DNA of 64,000 nt from Enterovibrio calviensis DSM 14347. Lineage in GTDB: Bacteria > Pseudomonadota > Gammaproteobacteria > Enterobacterales > Vibrionaceae. The position numbers and the translations under genes are program-made. Positions within the stretch are counted from its first letter, which is position 1; each line of letters begins with the position of its first letter. Below the pieces are notes generated by a model. It was not told the origin of the DNA and did no database searches. It was given only the letters and a program-made list of their open reading frames with translations. This document shows positions 8,984-17,061 of the stretch, one piece after another. Location of the stretch: positions 558,001 through 622,000 of the forward strand of contig NZ_JHZA01000001.1 of NCBI RefSeq assembly GCF_000621165.1, written 5' to 3'.

Positions 8984-10717
8984 TTATTCAGATACAAAGC
9001 ACTGCGTGTTCGTGACTTGATCGCGTACACGGTTGTCCGCGCCATCACAGTAATCAAAGTTGAGTGTTAAGCGACATTGTGGCGTTCCGTCTTCGCTGAA
9101 CGTGATTTGGCCGTTGTAGACGTAGGAAAGTGGTGTACCTCTCACATCACCGTGATAGCAACGGTCTCTTACGGTTGAGCTGCCGTTAATGGATAGGGTG
9201 CTGAGTGTTTTAACTTCTGTGACTCCCACATAGCCCGCGATCTTGTTGCTCGAATAAGTGGTTGTCGAGAAGTTACCGAAATCAGTGACCCATGAAAGTC
9301 GCGTGTTCCTTGCCGATGGGCTGGAAAGGCCCGCTGCGACGAAGGAAACTTCAGCGCTGTCACAATCTACTTTTAGCAGAGACCAAGCGCCTAGCTTATT
9401 GGCATTGACGGAAATGGCTTTACTGTTGGTACAGGTTCCCGTTGGTTCATCGTTATCTTTGATGGTTGCTAGGCCCGATTCTTTGTCTCTCTGGTCATCA
9501 AATATCCAAGCTTCCAGTGAAAGCGTTTTGTCTTCTTCATCAATGTCGTCGTCGGTTGTCGGCACGATGACTTGAATGCTGGTGACACCTGGCGGCACAG
9601 TCACTTTCACGCCCGAACTGTCTAGCGTGACCGAGGTGCTTTCTGACTCATCGAATTTCACGGTCACATTCGCGCTGAAGTCAGTACCATTGATGGCTGT
9701 GCCGTCTTTCAATGCGAGAGTGACCTCTTTGCTGGCCTTGAGCTGTTTATCAAAGTTCACGGTAAACGTGAGGTTCTGGCCCTCTATGACTGTATCGCCC
9801 GTCACACCTGTGACTTCTACAATGGTTTCACTTGGGAAAATGGTTTCGTCATAACAGGTGTAGGTTTCTTGCGTGTTGGTTGCCATCGCACTGATACGAT
9901 TCGGGAATAAACCAACAAGCACTTTTTCGCCTGACTGTGGGTTTAAACGCCACAACCTTGTGCTATTCACGTTACCCGTTACATTCTGATTTTTGGTGGA
10001 TACTAACATCTGACCGTTTTGGTCGAGCGTTACCCCAGTCACGAAGTTGATGTAGTGAAAGGATTTAAGCGTGGAGGAGGCATCATTGGTATCAATGACA
10101 AAAGATCGTGTGTTGGTGACAAAGAGAAGCTCGTTCTCATAGAAGATGAAATCGCCCCAACTGGTGAAGCCGCCTAACCGCAAATTATCCGAGAAATTAC
10201 CGATGGGTGTTGTTGAGCCGTCTGTCGTGTTGATGGTAAATACCGTTTTGTTATCAGATGCGAATAGCACACCCGTTGCTGGGTTAAAGGCCATACGAAA
10301 CACATCAGGCACCTCTGCAACAATGGTGTGCTGATTGGTTTCTGGGTCATAATAGGCGAGCTGATTTTTTTGCACTGCAGAGGCATGAAAATCTAAGCTT
10401 GCAAACTCATCGTCAGAGGTCTCATTGTCCAGCCCCTCCATGTAATACTTATCAGGGCGACTGACGCTGACGTAGTAAATGCGGTTGGTATTCTTGTCGT
10501 AAGACATGGCCGAAGAACTAAACAACGCTCGTGATTCTTGCAGAGCGCGTTCGCCGTTGTATACGCCAGTGAGTTTTTTATCTTCTTGCAGATCGACCAT
10601 GAAGCCGACGTGACCGCGTCCTGCATTCATGGAATAGACATTACCATAGCATTCGGCGTATGCCGTTGCAGACATACAGCTAGCCATGACCAAGCTGGTA
10701 AGAATACGCTTTCTCAT
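8984..10717 (-). CDS. Secreted protein with propeller-like N-terminal region and Calx-beta domain
   Basis: This 577-aa protein has a clear signal peptide (basic MRKR, hydrophobic core, cleavage likely after TAYA at 21). Residues about 25-300 contain repeated short blocks of the LAYYDPET, FRMAFNPATGVLFAS and FTINTTDGSTTPIG kind, suggestive of a DUF6923/beta-propeller-like fold. Residues about 310-410 form a Calx-beta-like domain (EGQNLTFTVNFDK, then DDDIDEEDKTLSLEAW and a terminal DNDEP), a calcium-type beta-sandwich. The C-terminal 150 residues contain several cysteines and are not recognised. The start has AGGGAA upstream. A paralogue at 20835-22544 shares the first two parts but has a different C-terminus. 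It is likely exported or surface-located; ligand and function are unknown. Confidence 0.75.
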   Translation of the reverse strand: MRKRILTSLVMASCMSATAYAECYGNVYSMNAGRGHVGFMVDLQEDKKLTGVYNGERALQESRALFSSSAMSYDKNTNRIYYVSVSRPDKYYMEGLDNETSDDEFASLDFHASAVQKNQLAYYDPETNQHTIVAEVPDVFRMAFNPATGVLFASDNKTVFTINTTDGSTTPIGNFSDNLRLGGFTSWGDFIFYENELLFVTNTRSFVIDTNDASSTLKSFHYINFVTGVTLDQNGQMLVSTKNQNVTGNVNSTRLWRLNPQSGEKVLVGLFPNRISAMATNTQETYTCYDETIFPSETIVEVTGVTGDTVIEGQNLTFTVNFDKQLKASKEVTLALKDGTAINGTDFSANVTVKFDESESTSVTLDSSGVKVTVPPGVTSIQVIVPTTDDDIDEEDKTLSLEAWIFDDQRDKESGLATIKDNDEPTGTCTNSKAISVNANKLGAWSLLKVDCDSAEVSFVAAGLSSPSARNTRLSWVTDFGNFSTTTYSSNKIAGYVGVTEVKTLSTLSINGSSTVRDRCYHGDVRGTPLSYVYNGQITFSEDGTPQCRLTLNFDYCDGADNRVRDQVTNTQCFVSE

Positions 10718-10970
10718 TATTATTCCCTTATTTTTTATAGTGATATTTGATGTTTAGTGAATTGCATTAGCGAGCGTATGTTGGTGGCGGGGAAAATAAT
10801 GTCTCAGGGTTGGTATAGAAAATAAGCTTGTTAATTAGAATTAGCTAAATATTTTGTATAATCAGTAAATAGCGGTATTAATAATTTAATGCTAATTTAG
10901 ATTTGAATTAATTGTCTTTGAGTTGAATTTTAGACAGATTATTAAATTATTGTATGATTTGGAGTGCAGC

Positions 10971-11195
10971 ATGAAAAAGATCGTAATTTACACCAGTAAA
11001 AACTGCCCTCATTGTCAGGCAGCCAAACAGTATTTTGATAGCAAGAAACTGACCTACAGATTGTGTGATGTCGCAACGCCACGTGGCAGAAAAGAACATG
11101 CCGCATTGGGTGCGCGTGGTGTTCCTGTCATTAAGATCGGTGATCAAGTACTACATGGCTTTTCGAATAAGGCGGTAGAACAAGCACTTAAGTAA
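10971..11195 (+). CDS. Small glutaredoxin-family protein
   Basis: This 74-aa thioredoxin-fold protein is of the single-domain glutaredoxin (GrxC/NrdH-like) type. The redox centre CPHC is at residues 13-16, the cis-Pro loop GVPVIKIG at about 50-57, and the terminal helix starts at GFSNKAV. It probably reduces disulfides or glutathione mixed disulfides in the cytoplasm. The ATG at 10971 has GGAG 6 bases upstream, and the frame open from 10923 is too AT-rich to be coding. It lies 88 bases before an ArsR-type regulator on the same strand, with an inverted repeat between them. A role in arsenate or metal stress is possible but not shown, because no arsenate reductase or transporter is adjacent. 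Confidence 0.8.
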   Translation: MKKIVIYTSKNCPHCQAAKQYFDSKKLTYRLCDVATPRGRKEHAALGARGVPVIKIGDQVLHGFSNKAVEQALK

Positions 11196-11212
11196 CTGAA
11201 AGGAAAACATCA

Positions 11213-11240
11213 CTTTACATATGGAAAATCATATATAAAG
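11213..11240. promoter_or_regulatory. Inverted repeat upstream of arsR-like gene, probable operator
   Basis: Arms CTTTACATATG and CATATATAAAG match at 10 of 11 positions around a 6-base AT-rich spacer. It lies 43 bases before the ArsR-type gene. Size and position fit an autoregulatory ArsR/SmtB operator, a family that binds AT-rich 12-2-12 or similar dyads. It also directly follows the glutaredoxin gene, so readthrough would be affected. Binding is inferred only. Confidence 0.5.
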
Positions 11241-11283
11241 TAGTCTTCATGATACGCACTTTTGTCCTTCTACTCGGAAATCT

Positions 11284-11697
11284 ATGGCCTCGGAATCAAC
11301 ACGCTTAAACGCAGCGCATCCAACGCTCGTTAATTCAAACAGCTCTGACTCAGTATCGCCTGTCACTTTTTATAAATGTTTGGCGGACGAGACGCGTCTG
11401 AAAACCTTGTTGTTACTCCAACAAGAAGGTGAATTGTGTGTGTGCGAGTTAATGACAGCACTAGATGAAAGCCAGCCTAAGGTTTCTCGTCACCTTGCTC
11501 AGTTGCGAAAGTGCGGATTGCTGACTGATCGCAGACAAGGGCACTGGGTTTTCTATCGCATTCGCACCGATTTACCTGAATGGATCACCAGCGTACTGTC
11601 AGTCACCTTGGCCTCTCACGCCGTATTTATTCAAGATAATATGAATAAGCTTTGTGGGATGGGAGACCGCCCAGAGCGTGCGTCAACCTGTTGTTAA
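11284..11697 (+). CDS. ArsR/SmtB-family metalloregulator
   Basis: This 137-aa winged-helix repressor has its DNA-recognition region at about 60-80 (SQPKVSRHLAQLRKCGLL). Residues 50-56 read ELCVCEL, the CVC motif that binds As(III) or Sb(III) in classical ArsR proteins, which points to an arsenite-type sensor. The C-terminus ends with CC, another possible metal or thiol contact. The N-terminal 25 residues are polar, probably disordered, and longer than in E. coli ArsR. Loss of DNA binding on metal binding would derepress the target. The classical partners arsB, arsC or acr3 are not adjacent, so the target may be itself, the glutaredoxin upstream, or a distant operon. Confidence 0.85.
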   Translation: MASESTRLNAAHPTLVNSNSSDSVSPVTFYKCLADETRLKTLLLLQQEGELCVCELMTALDESQPKVSRHLAQLRKCGLLTDRRQGHWVFYRIRTDLPEWITSVLSVTLASHAVFIQDNMNKLCGMGDRPERASTCC

Positions 11698-11702
11698 ATC
11701 GC

Positions 11703-11768
11703 AAGTCTGGGCGGAAACAAGTTCGGGTGAGAACCCAACCTGGGCGAAAACCAAGCCTGGGTAGAAAC
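11703..11768. repeat. Four imperfect 16-17-base tandem repeats
   Basis: Four head-to-tail units begin at 11703, 11719, 11735 and 11752. They share a core of CTGGGYGRAAAC type, for example AAGTCTGGGCGGAAAC in the first and CAAGCCTGGGTAGAAAC in the last. They fill the gap between the stops of the convergent arsR and sirtuin genes. There are no spacers, so this is not a CRISPR array. Confidence 0.6.
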
Positions 11769-11790
11769 ATTGTTTTATGTATTCAGCGAT

Positions 11791-12660
11791 TTATGCATTC
11801 AGCGCTTTGGCGTCTGCCAGAGCATGAATAAACTCACCAATATCACCTTCTACTGACAACGCTTTCGCGCCCAAATCGGGCGGTACATTTGCTCTATCAA
11901 GATTGACCCTCACCAAATTTGCATTTGGGAAGGCGCGTGTGATTTGTTCCATAGGATGACGAATCACCGTCGGGGTGTTGTAGCCCGAGCCAAGCTCAAG
12001 CATCACGACCTTTTTCTCACGATTTTCATCTAACCATCGGATCAACGCTTGTCGCTCTTCTTCATGCACGCTGTCAATGAATGAACCATCGACACGAGCG
12101 TGAATGAACATGTTGCCGCCGCAATTCGGGCATTTGGGCACGCCTTCTTCCGAGGTGATCACCTGTTCAACTGTATCAAAATACGGGTCCATTTTTTCTA
12201 GAAATGGCTTCACATCCCACACTTGCTGTGAGCATGGCGTGGTGCATTGGATCTTGCCGTAATCCCCTTGTGGAGAGTAGAAACGATCTCTTGCAAAGCC
12301 ACTTTTGTAAAATAGCCCATCAACGTTCGACGTCATCACGAAATAGTCTTTGTGTTTTACCCGCTCAAATAGCGCCTGATACAAAGGGCTCGCAGGCTGC
12401 GAAAAATACACATATTCAAGGTGTACTTTGAAGTACCCCCATTGTTCCTGCTGTGTCCATTGCGAAAAACCCATCAGGTCATATTGGACATTGAAGCCTT
12501 TTCGTTTCCAACCCGAGTAGACGTCGGCAAACGTCTGCTGATCGAGATAATTCAGCCCAGCGGCGGCGGAAAGACCCGCGCCTGACCCAATCAAAATCGC
12601 ATCGGCGTCGTTAATCAGCGTTGAGACGTTTTGGATGGTGTGAAGATTCAGTTTTTGCAT
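11791..12660 (-). CDS. SirTM-type (class M) sirtuin, probable protein ADP-ribosyltransferase
   Basis: This 289-aa sirtuin-fold protein has the NAD-binding GSGAGLSAAAG motif (26-36), TSNVDG (110-115) and a zinc site from Cys139, Cys143, Cys177 and Cys180. The usual catalytic His position reads Gln131 in SPQGDYG. That replacement marks the SirTM class, which ADP-ribosylates proteins rather than deacetylating them. In described operons (for example staphylococcal and streptococcal) SirTM modifies a lipoylated GcvH-like carrier, and a linked macrodomain reverses it. Here the macrodomain gene lies directly upstream and overlaps by 13 bases, with GGAGG before this ATG. No lipoate ligase or GcvH-L gene lies nearby, so the target may differ or be encoded elsewhere. 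Confidence 0.85.
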   Translation of the reverse strand: MQKLNLHTIQNVSTLINDADAILIGSGAGLSAAAGLNYLDQQTFADVYSGWKRKGFNVQYDLMGFSQWTQQEQWGYFKVHLEYVYFSQPASPLYQALFERVKHKDYFVMTSNVDGLFYKSGFARDRFYSPQGDYGKIQCTTPCSQQVWDVKPFLEKMDPYFDTVEQVITSEEGVPKCPNCGGNMFIHARVDGSFIDSVHEEERQALIRWLDENREKKVVMLELGSGYNTPTVIRHPMEQITRAFPNANLVRVNLDRANVPPDLGAKALSVEGDIGEFIHALADAKALNA

Positions 12661-13538
12661 ATGAATTCCTCCAATGCGGACTGGTAAACGTTGTAATCGT
12701 GTTCACTGAATACGTTGAACACAACGGTATCTAGGGCGTCTGGATTGGCTTTTACCCACTGCGCGACCGTTTTTAACGCTAAAGGCGTGGCCTGTTCGAT
12801 GGGGTACCCAAATACGCCGGTGGAAATTGAACAGAAGGCCAGACTTCGTATGTTGTCGACAGTTTGAGTCGTATCGAGAATGCTGGAATAGCTGCTCGAT
12901 AGTAAGCGTTTGCTGTCACTTGTGACTGCCCCTTGGACGATGGGACCAACGGTATGAATGACATAGCGAGACGGCAAATTGTACGCTCGCGTTATTTTGG
13001 CTATTCCTGTCGGTTCGTCATGTCCTTGAAGCTTAATGAGCACATCACAGTCTTCACGCAGTTGAACGCCAGCACGGTTGTGTATCGCATTGTCGATGCA
13101 TTTATGTTGTGGCAAAAAACAACCCAGTAATTGGCTGTTGGCCGCATTGACGATTGCATCGGCATTGAGTGTGGTGATGTCGCCACGCCACAGTACGATC
13201 TTGGTATTACCCAGGGTCAAGAACGGCGGCAGGTTGCCAACGTGTGTTTCGGTTGTGCTGGCTCGTTCTCGTTGCAATAAGGTATCGAGTGCTGCCTTGC
13301 TGTGCGCATTCAAACTGAAAGGCGGAGCGATGGTAATGGCGGCATCCAATAGCCTGCGTTGGTCTTGGTGACTGAGTGTTGAAGGGTCTTTGATACCCAG
13401 CTGTCGCCATGCCGACGTGAGATCGTTCAATACATCTCGGATCAGCACGCTATCGTCAATGTCACTGAGTTGCGCAGGGACAAAGGGTGCGTTTAAGTCG
13501 ATGTTTGTGCAGTAACCTGCAACGGATAGATGTTTCAC
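12648..13538 (-). CDS. Zinc-type macrodomain protein, probable ADP-ribosyl hydrolase
   Basis: This 296-aa protein has an N-terminal helical region (1-105) and a macrodomain from about 108. Visible ADP-ribose contacts are GDITTL (119-124), NAAN (131-134) and ISTGVFGYP (about 238-246). Cys140, His145 and Cys147 in LLGCFLPQHKC match the zinc-binding insertion of the SirTM-linked macrodomains, which remove ADP-ribose from protein. I placed the start at GTG 13538 because GGAGG ends 5 bases upstream; the upstream ATG frame lacks a site. It is followed by the overlapping sirtuin gene, so writer and eraser are translationally coupled. A 16-base palindrome lies 22 bases upstream. Confidence 0.85.
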   Translation of the reverse strand: MKHLSVAGYCTNIDLNAPFVPAQLSDIDDSVLIRDVLNDLTSAWRQLGIKDPSTLSHQDQRRLLDAAITIAPPFSLNAHSKAALDTLLQRERASTTETHVGNLPPFLTLGNTKIVLWRGDITTLNADAIVNAANSQLLGCFLPQHKCIDNAIHNRAGVQLREDCDVLIKLQGHDEPTGIAKITRAYNLPSRYVIHTVGPIVQGAVTSDSKRLLSSSYSSILDTTQTVDNIRSLAFCSISTGVFGYPIEQATPLALKTVAQWVKANPDALDTVVFNVFSEHDYNVYQSALEEFICKN

Positions 13539-13560
13539 ACAGACCTCCGAAATCAGAGGA

Positions 13561-13576
13561 GGCCACAAATGTGGCC
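13561..13576. promoter_or_regulatory. Palindrome upstream of macrodomain-sirtuin operon
   Basis: GGCCACAAATGTGGCC is a perfect 7-bp-arm palindrome with a 2-base centre, lying 22 bases before the GTG start of the macrodomain gene. It could be an operator for the redox-linked operon or part of the 5' UTR. No T-run follows, so it is not an obvious terminator for the gene ending at 13659. Confidence 0.4.
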
Positions 13577-13658
13577 ACCTTGGTTAAACCTTGCCAAAGC
13601 GCTCGCAGCTAATCGGCGAATCAGCAATGAGTGTTATTACTGACATAGCGAGCCGCGC

Positions 13659-14525
13659 TTATTGAAAGCCAAACTTGCCGTTGTCATTTTTCCATGTTTC
13701 TTGAGCTGGAATTGTTTCAATCACGTCCCAATGCTCAACAATCTTGTCGTTGTCCAAGCGGAACAGGTCATAAAATGCGACGTGTTCATTTAAGAAGGTG
13801 CCTTCGCTGATCGACAGCACGAAGTTGCCTTCACCGATAATTTTGTGGTTTTCGGTGTAAATCATGGGCAAACCTTGTTCAGCCAATTGATTGAGCGCAA
13901 CACCTAGACCACTCAGACCGTCCGCCACCATTGGGTTATGTTGCAGGTAGGCAGCGTCTTCGTTATCGATGAAGTCATTGATGCGGGCCATGTTGCCTTC
14001 CATCAAAATCGTTTTCACGAAGTCAGCCACGATAGCTTTGTTCACATCCGTTTTATCAAGATCCGTCACTTGCGTTGGGCCGTCTAACTGTGTGCGCCCA
14101 CTTGGGTTAGCTGGCGCAATATCTTGCAAGTTATCCCAGTGTTCTACGATTTTCCCGTCTTCAAATCGGAATACGTCGAATCCGACCTTAGGCCCGAAAA
14201 AGTCATATTCCGTATGAGTCACCGCGTATTCGCCGTCTTGAAATGCGCGCTTAACATCCGCTCGGGCACTGCCTTCTGGCAGTTGCTGCATTAACTCTCC
14301 GAAGCCTTCCAAACCATCAGCAACAGCAAGATTGTGTTGGATGTACTTGTCTGCGTTGATGTATGCCACAGGGCCATGATCACCGGTTTCGATGCTGCTA
14401 ATGAGCGCAACGGCTTTATCTTTGTTGGAAAGCGTCACTTCTGATGACGTCGCGCTACAAGCGGTTAAACCCATGACGCTTGCTACGGCTGCCAAGCGGA
14501 GAATGTTTTTATTTGATGTGTTCAT
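13659..14525 (-). CDS. Lipoprotein with two SnoaL/NTF2-like repeats
   Basis: This 288-aa protein has a type II signal peptide (lipobox LTAC near residue 22-23), so it is probably attached to a membrane facing the periplasm. The mature part holds two tandem SnoaL-like (NTF2 fold) domains, marked by the repeated blocks YINADKYIQHN...VADGLEGFGEL and FIDNEDAAYLQHN...VADGLSGLGVA and by DxFRFEDGKIVEHWD and DLFRLDNDKIVEHWD. The fold binds small hydrophobic ligands or catalyses aldol/isomerase chemistry, but its substrate is unknown. The ATG at 14525 has AAGGACG upstream; the longer frame to 14561 lacks a site. An AraC-type regulator on the same strand lies 215 bases upstream and might control it. 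Confidence 0.8.
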   Translation of the reverse strand: MNTSNKNILRLAAVASVMGLTACSATSSEVTLSNKDKAVALISSIETGDHGPVAYINADKYIQHNLAVADGLEGFGELMQQLPEGSARADVKRAFQDGEYAVTHTEYDFFGPKVGFDVFRFEDGKIVEHWDNLQDIAPANPSGRTQLDGPTQVTDLDKTDVNKAIVADFVKTILMEGNMARINDFIDNEDAAYLQHNPMVADGLSGLGVALNQLAEQGLPMIYTENHKIIGEGNFVLSISEGTFLNEHVAFYDLFRLDNDKIVEHWDVIETIPAQETWKNDNGKFGFQ

Positions 14526-14739
14526 TGTCTCGTCCTTTAGTGAATATTGGCGTTGAGGCAAGAATAGGGGTTTAACGGTATCGCGGGCAGAGTGGATTTG
14601 GGCAGAAAAATGGTGAATGTCGAACCTGATGTACTGAAGGGGGCGGATTTTCCATTGCTGTCTGCGAAAGCGTAGTCAGGGATAAGTCGAGTTAAATGGG
14701 GGGATAACGTGTATGTATGGGCGTTGTGAGCCAGAGCGA

Positions 14740-15633
14740 CTAGCTAATTTGGCTATGGTGATTTCTGAACGCGCTTGGGGTCATGTTGGTCTCTTTCTTG
14801 AAGTACTTAACGAAGTTGCTTGGGTCTTCAAAACCAAAATCGAGGGCGATCTGTTGTGTGGTGACTTTACTGACGACAAGCCGACGCTTGATCTCGATGA
14901 TGGTGTAGCTATCAATCATTTGTTTGGCCGTGAGAGATGTGGCTATTTTGGTCACGCGATTGAGGGTCTTGTATGTCGTGGCGAGCTGGTAGGCGTACCA
15001 ATTGGCATCACGCACGCGTTCAAAATTCGTTTGCAGCAATGTCATGAATGTCGACAACATGCGGCTTTGGGACGGAGACAGATTATCGACTTCGGCAACA
15101 CGCTTTAATCGACGATGTAGCAAACTGAGCGCAGAGAACAGGTACATGACAATTAAAGGGTCACCATCCTCACAAGCCAGTTCTATGGCCATTTCATTAA
15201 GCAAGGAAAGGGTTCGAGATTGGTTGTTGTTATCAAGCGATAGCAGCGGTGAGTAATGGTTGTTGAGATGCGTGGGCGTATAGCTTGGCAATCGCATATT
15301 GTCGTGCACCCTGTCCAAGAATGCTTGGGTGAACATTAATATTTTGCCTTGCGGGTTATTGGAAAAATCAAAGGCGTGCACTTGTTCTTGCTGGACGAAA
15401 ATAACGGAACCCGCTTGAAAGGGATATTCTTTGAAATCCACCCAGTGCTTTCCGCTGCCTTGTTCGATCACAATCAGCATAAAGAAGTTCACACGATGCG
15501 GCTGGTTCGGGGCATGGGTCTTGAAGTCTTGATGGTTTACTTCGCAAAGCTCGATAATCTCAAGTTCCGCTTGGTTGGTTTTTTGGTGGTTAAAGCCGAT
15601 GTTTGGAATGTGCATAAGGGAAGTGTGTGCCAT
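14740..15633 (-). CDS. AraC-family transcriptional regulator
   Basis: This 297-aa regulator has an N-terminal cupin-like AraC ligand domain (about 30-140, including GKHWVDFKEYPFQAGSVIFV) and a C-terminal double helix-turn-helix (about 195-297). The second HTH carries TTQQIALDFGFEDPSNFVKY and the terminal TPSAFR pattern of the family. The ATG at 15633 follows an AGAG site. A longer open frame to 15708 would run into the hairpin at 15710, so I did not use it. The direct neighbour downstream is the SnoaL-like lipoprotein gene on the same strand. Inducer and regulon are not visible. Confidence 0.85.
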   Translation of the reverse strand: MAHTSLMHIPNIGFNHQKTNQAELEIIELCEVNHQDFKTHAPNQPHRVNFFMLIVIEQGSGKHWVDFKEYPFQAGSVIFVQQEQVHAFDFSNNPQGKILMFTQAFLDRVHDNMRLPSYTPTHLNNHYSPLLSLDNNNQSRTLSLLNEMAIELACEDGDPLIVMYLFSALSLLHRRLKRVAEVDNLSPSQSRMLSTFMTLLQTNFERVRDANWYAYQLATTYKTLNRVTKIATSLTAKQMIDSYTIIEIKRRLVVSKVTTQQIALDFGFEDPSNFVKYFKKETNMTPSAFRNHHSQIS

Positions 15634-15709
15634 CGAATTCTCTTGCAGAGTGTAGCGGATTATCGGGGACGAGAGTAATTCATCGATGTGCACTGGAAGA
15701 GATGGCATA

Positions 15710-15725
15710 GGGCGCTGAAGCGCCC
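15710..15725. terminator. GC-rich hairpin between helicase and AraC genes
   Basis: GGGCGCTGAAGCGCCC is a perfect 7-bp stem with a 2-base centre, 15 bases past the helicase stop. A T-run (TGTTTTT) follows on the + strand only. On the minus strand, where the helicase needs it, the tail is poor. It is most likely a helicase mRNA 3' hairpin or weak terminator. Confidence 0.45.
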
Positions 15726-15739
15726 TAATGTGTTTTTAA

Positions 15740-16972
15740 TTAACGCTTTTTCGCGCCGGATTTCTTCAACAGCTGATGTTTGAGCCGGCGTTTGTCGCCC
15801 CCTCTGCCACCGCGTCTTTCTCGGTGTTCAATTTCTGCATTCAAATCGGGTTCGAACCCGACCAACCATTCTTGCGGTAAACGCTGGTCAATCAAGGTTT
15901 CAATGGCGGCGAGCATGCCTTCTTCTTCACGGCTTACCAGTGAAATAGCATTGCCGCTTTTACCTGCGCGACCTGTGCGTCCAATACGGTGGATGTAGTC
16001 TTCTGGCGCATGCGGTAACTCATAGTTAAATACAGTATCCAGTGATGGAATATCCAATCCGCGAGCAGCAACATCTGTGGCGACTAATACGCGTACTTTG
16101 CCTTCTTTAAAGCCTTCTAATGCGCGGTTGCGAGCACCTTGCGTTTTTTCGCCGTGAATCGCTTCTGCCGCTAACCCATCGAGTTTCAACTCGTTGGCTA
16201 GCGCTTCCGTGGTTTGGCGTGTTTTTGCAAACACGAGAACCTGCTGTAGGTTTCGGCTACCAATTAAATAAGACAGTAATTCTCGTTTACGTTTCTTATC
16301 GACGGGGTGAATCAATTGGTTCACGCTATCTGCAGTGCTGTTTGAGGTAGACACTTCGATACGCACAGGTTCATTTAACAAGCGGTAAGCCAAATCCATC
16401 ACTTGTTTAGGATATGTCGCTGAGAAAAAGAGGGTTTGGCGCTCTTTCGGCATTTTCTTCATCAAACGTTTGATGTCAGAGATGAACCCCATGTCGAGCA
16501 TGCGGTCTGCTTCGTCCAACACCAAGGTGTCTAGGCTTGAAAGGTTCAGCGTACCAATGTGCAAGTGGTCTAGCAGACGACCAGGCGTACCCACTACAAT
16601 TTCTGGGCCTTTTTGCAGCTGACTTTTCTGAGGGTTGATATTGGCACCACCATAAAGCGCGACACATTTTAGCGAGGTATCTTGGCTGTATTCTGCGACC
16701 TTGTCATAGACCTGTTGGGCCAGTTCTCGTGTCGGTGTCACCACCAACACGCGGGTTGCTCCCTTTACACCTTGCTCAAGCAATTGATGGATTAGCGGCA
16801 AGGTAAATGCAGCAGTTTTTCCCGTGCCTGTCTGCGCTGCGCCCATGACATCAAGCCCTGCCAACACCTTTGGAATAGCTTGCTGCTGGATCTCTGTCGG
16901 CTTGGCGTAACCAAGACGGTCGAGCGTTTGTTGCAAGGTAGGGTGAAGTTGTGAAAACGCGGTGTTAGACAT
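15740..16972 (-). CDS. DEAD-box ATP-dependent RNA helicase (RhlE-like)
   Basis: This 410-aa helicase carries all core motifs in order: Q motif with PTEIQQQAI (about 22-30), Walker A AQTGTGKT, PTRELAQQ, TPGRLLDH, DEAD in LVLDEADRML, SATYPKQ, then TDVAARGLDIP and HRIGRTGRAG in the second RecA domain. It unwinds short RNA duplexes, typically in ribosome assembly or cold-shock mRNA handling. The basic tail (ERRGGRGGDKRRLKHQLLKK) suits RNA binding. I used ATG 16972, where family similarity begins; the frame is open to 17080 but that part is a dispersed repeat. It resembles RhlE more than SrmB or DeaD, and the exact orthologue is uncertain. Confidence 0.9.
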   Translation of the reverse strand: MSNTAFSQLHPTLQQTLDRLGYAKPTEIQQQAIPKVLAGLDVMGAAQTGTGKTAAFTLPLIHQLLEQGVKGATRVLVVTPTRELAQQVYDKVAEYSQDTSLKCVALYGGANINPQKSQLQKGPEIVVGTPGRLLDHLHIGTLNLSSLDTLVLDEADRMLDMGFISDIKRLMKKMPKERQTLFFSATYPKQVMDLAYRLLNEPVRIEVSTSNSTADSVNQLIHPVDKKRKRELLSYLIGSRNLQQVLVFAKTRQTTEALANELKLDGLAAEAIHGEKTQGARNRALEGFKEGKVRVLVATDVAARGLDIPSLDTVFNYELPHAPEDYIHRIGRTGRAGKSGNAISLVSREEEGMLAAIETLIDQRLPQEWLVGFEPDLNAEIEHRERRGGRGGDKRRLKHQLLKKSGAKKR

Positions 16973-17061
16973 GATTTTGCATTCGGCCAAGAAAAAGGAG
17001 CGTGAGTGTACCAGATTGCCCTGCAATGTGCAGCGTGGCGAAACGCTCCAATGTCGCTGAT

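Noticed and set aside
11703-11768. Possible CRISPR array
   Set aside because: Units of 16-17 bases lie head to tail without spacers, and no cas gene is near.
14713-15108. 131-codon open frame on the + strand opposite the AraC gene
   Set aside because: It lies wholly inside the AraC reading frame, has no ribosome site and no recognisable domain.
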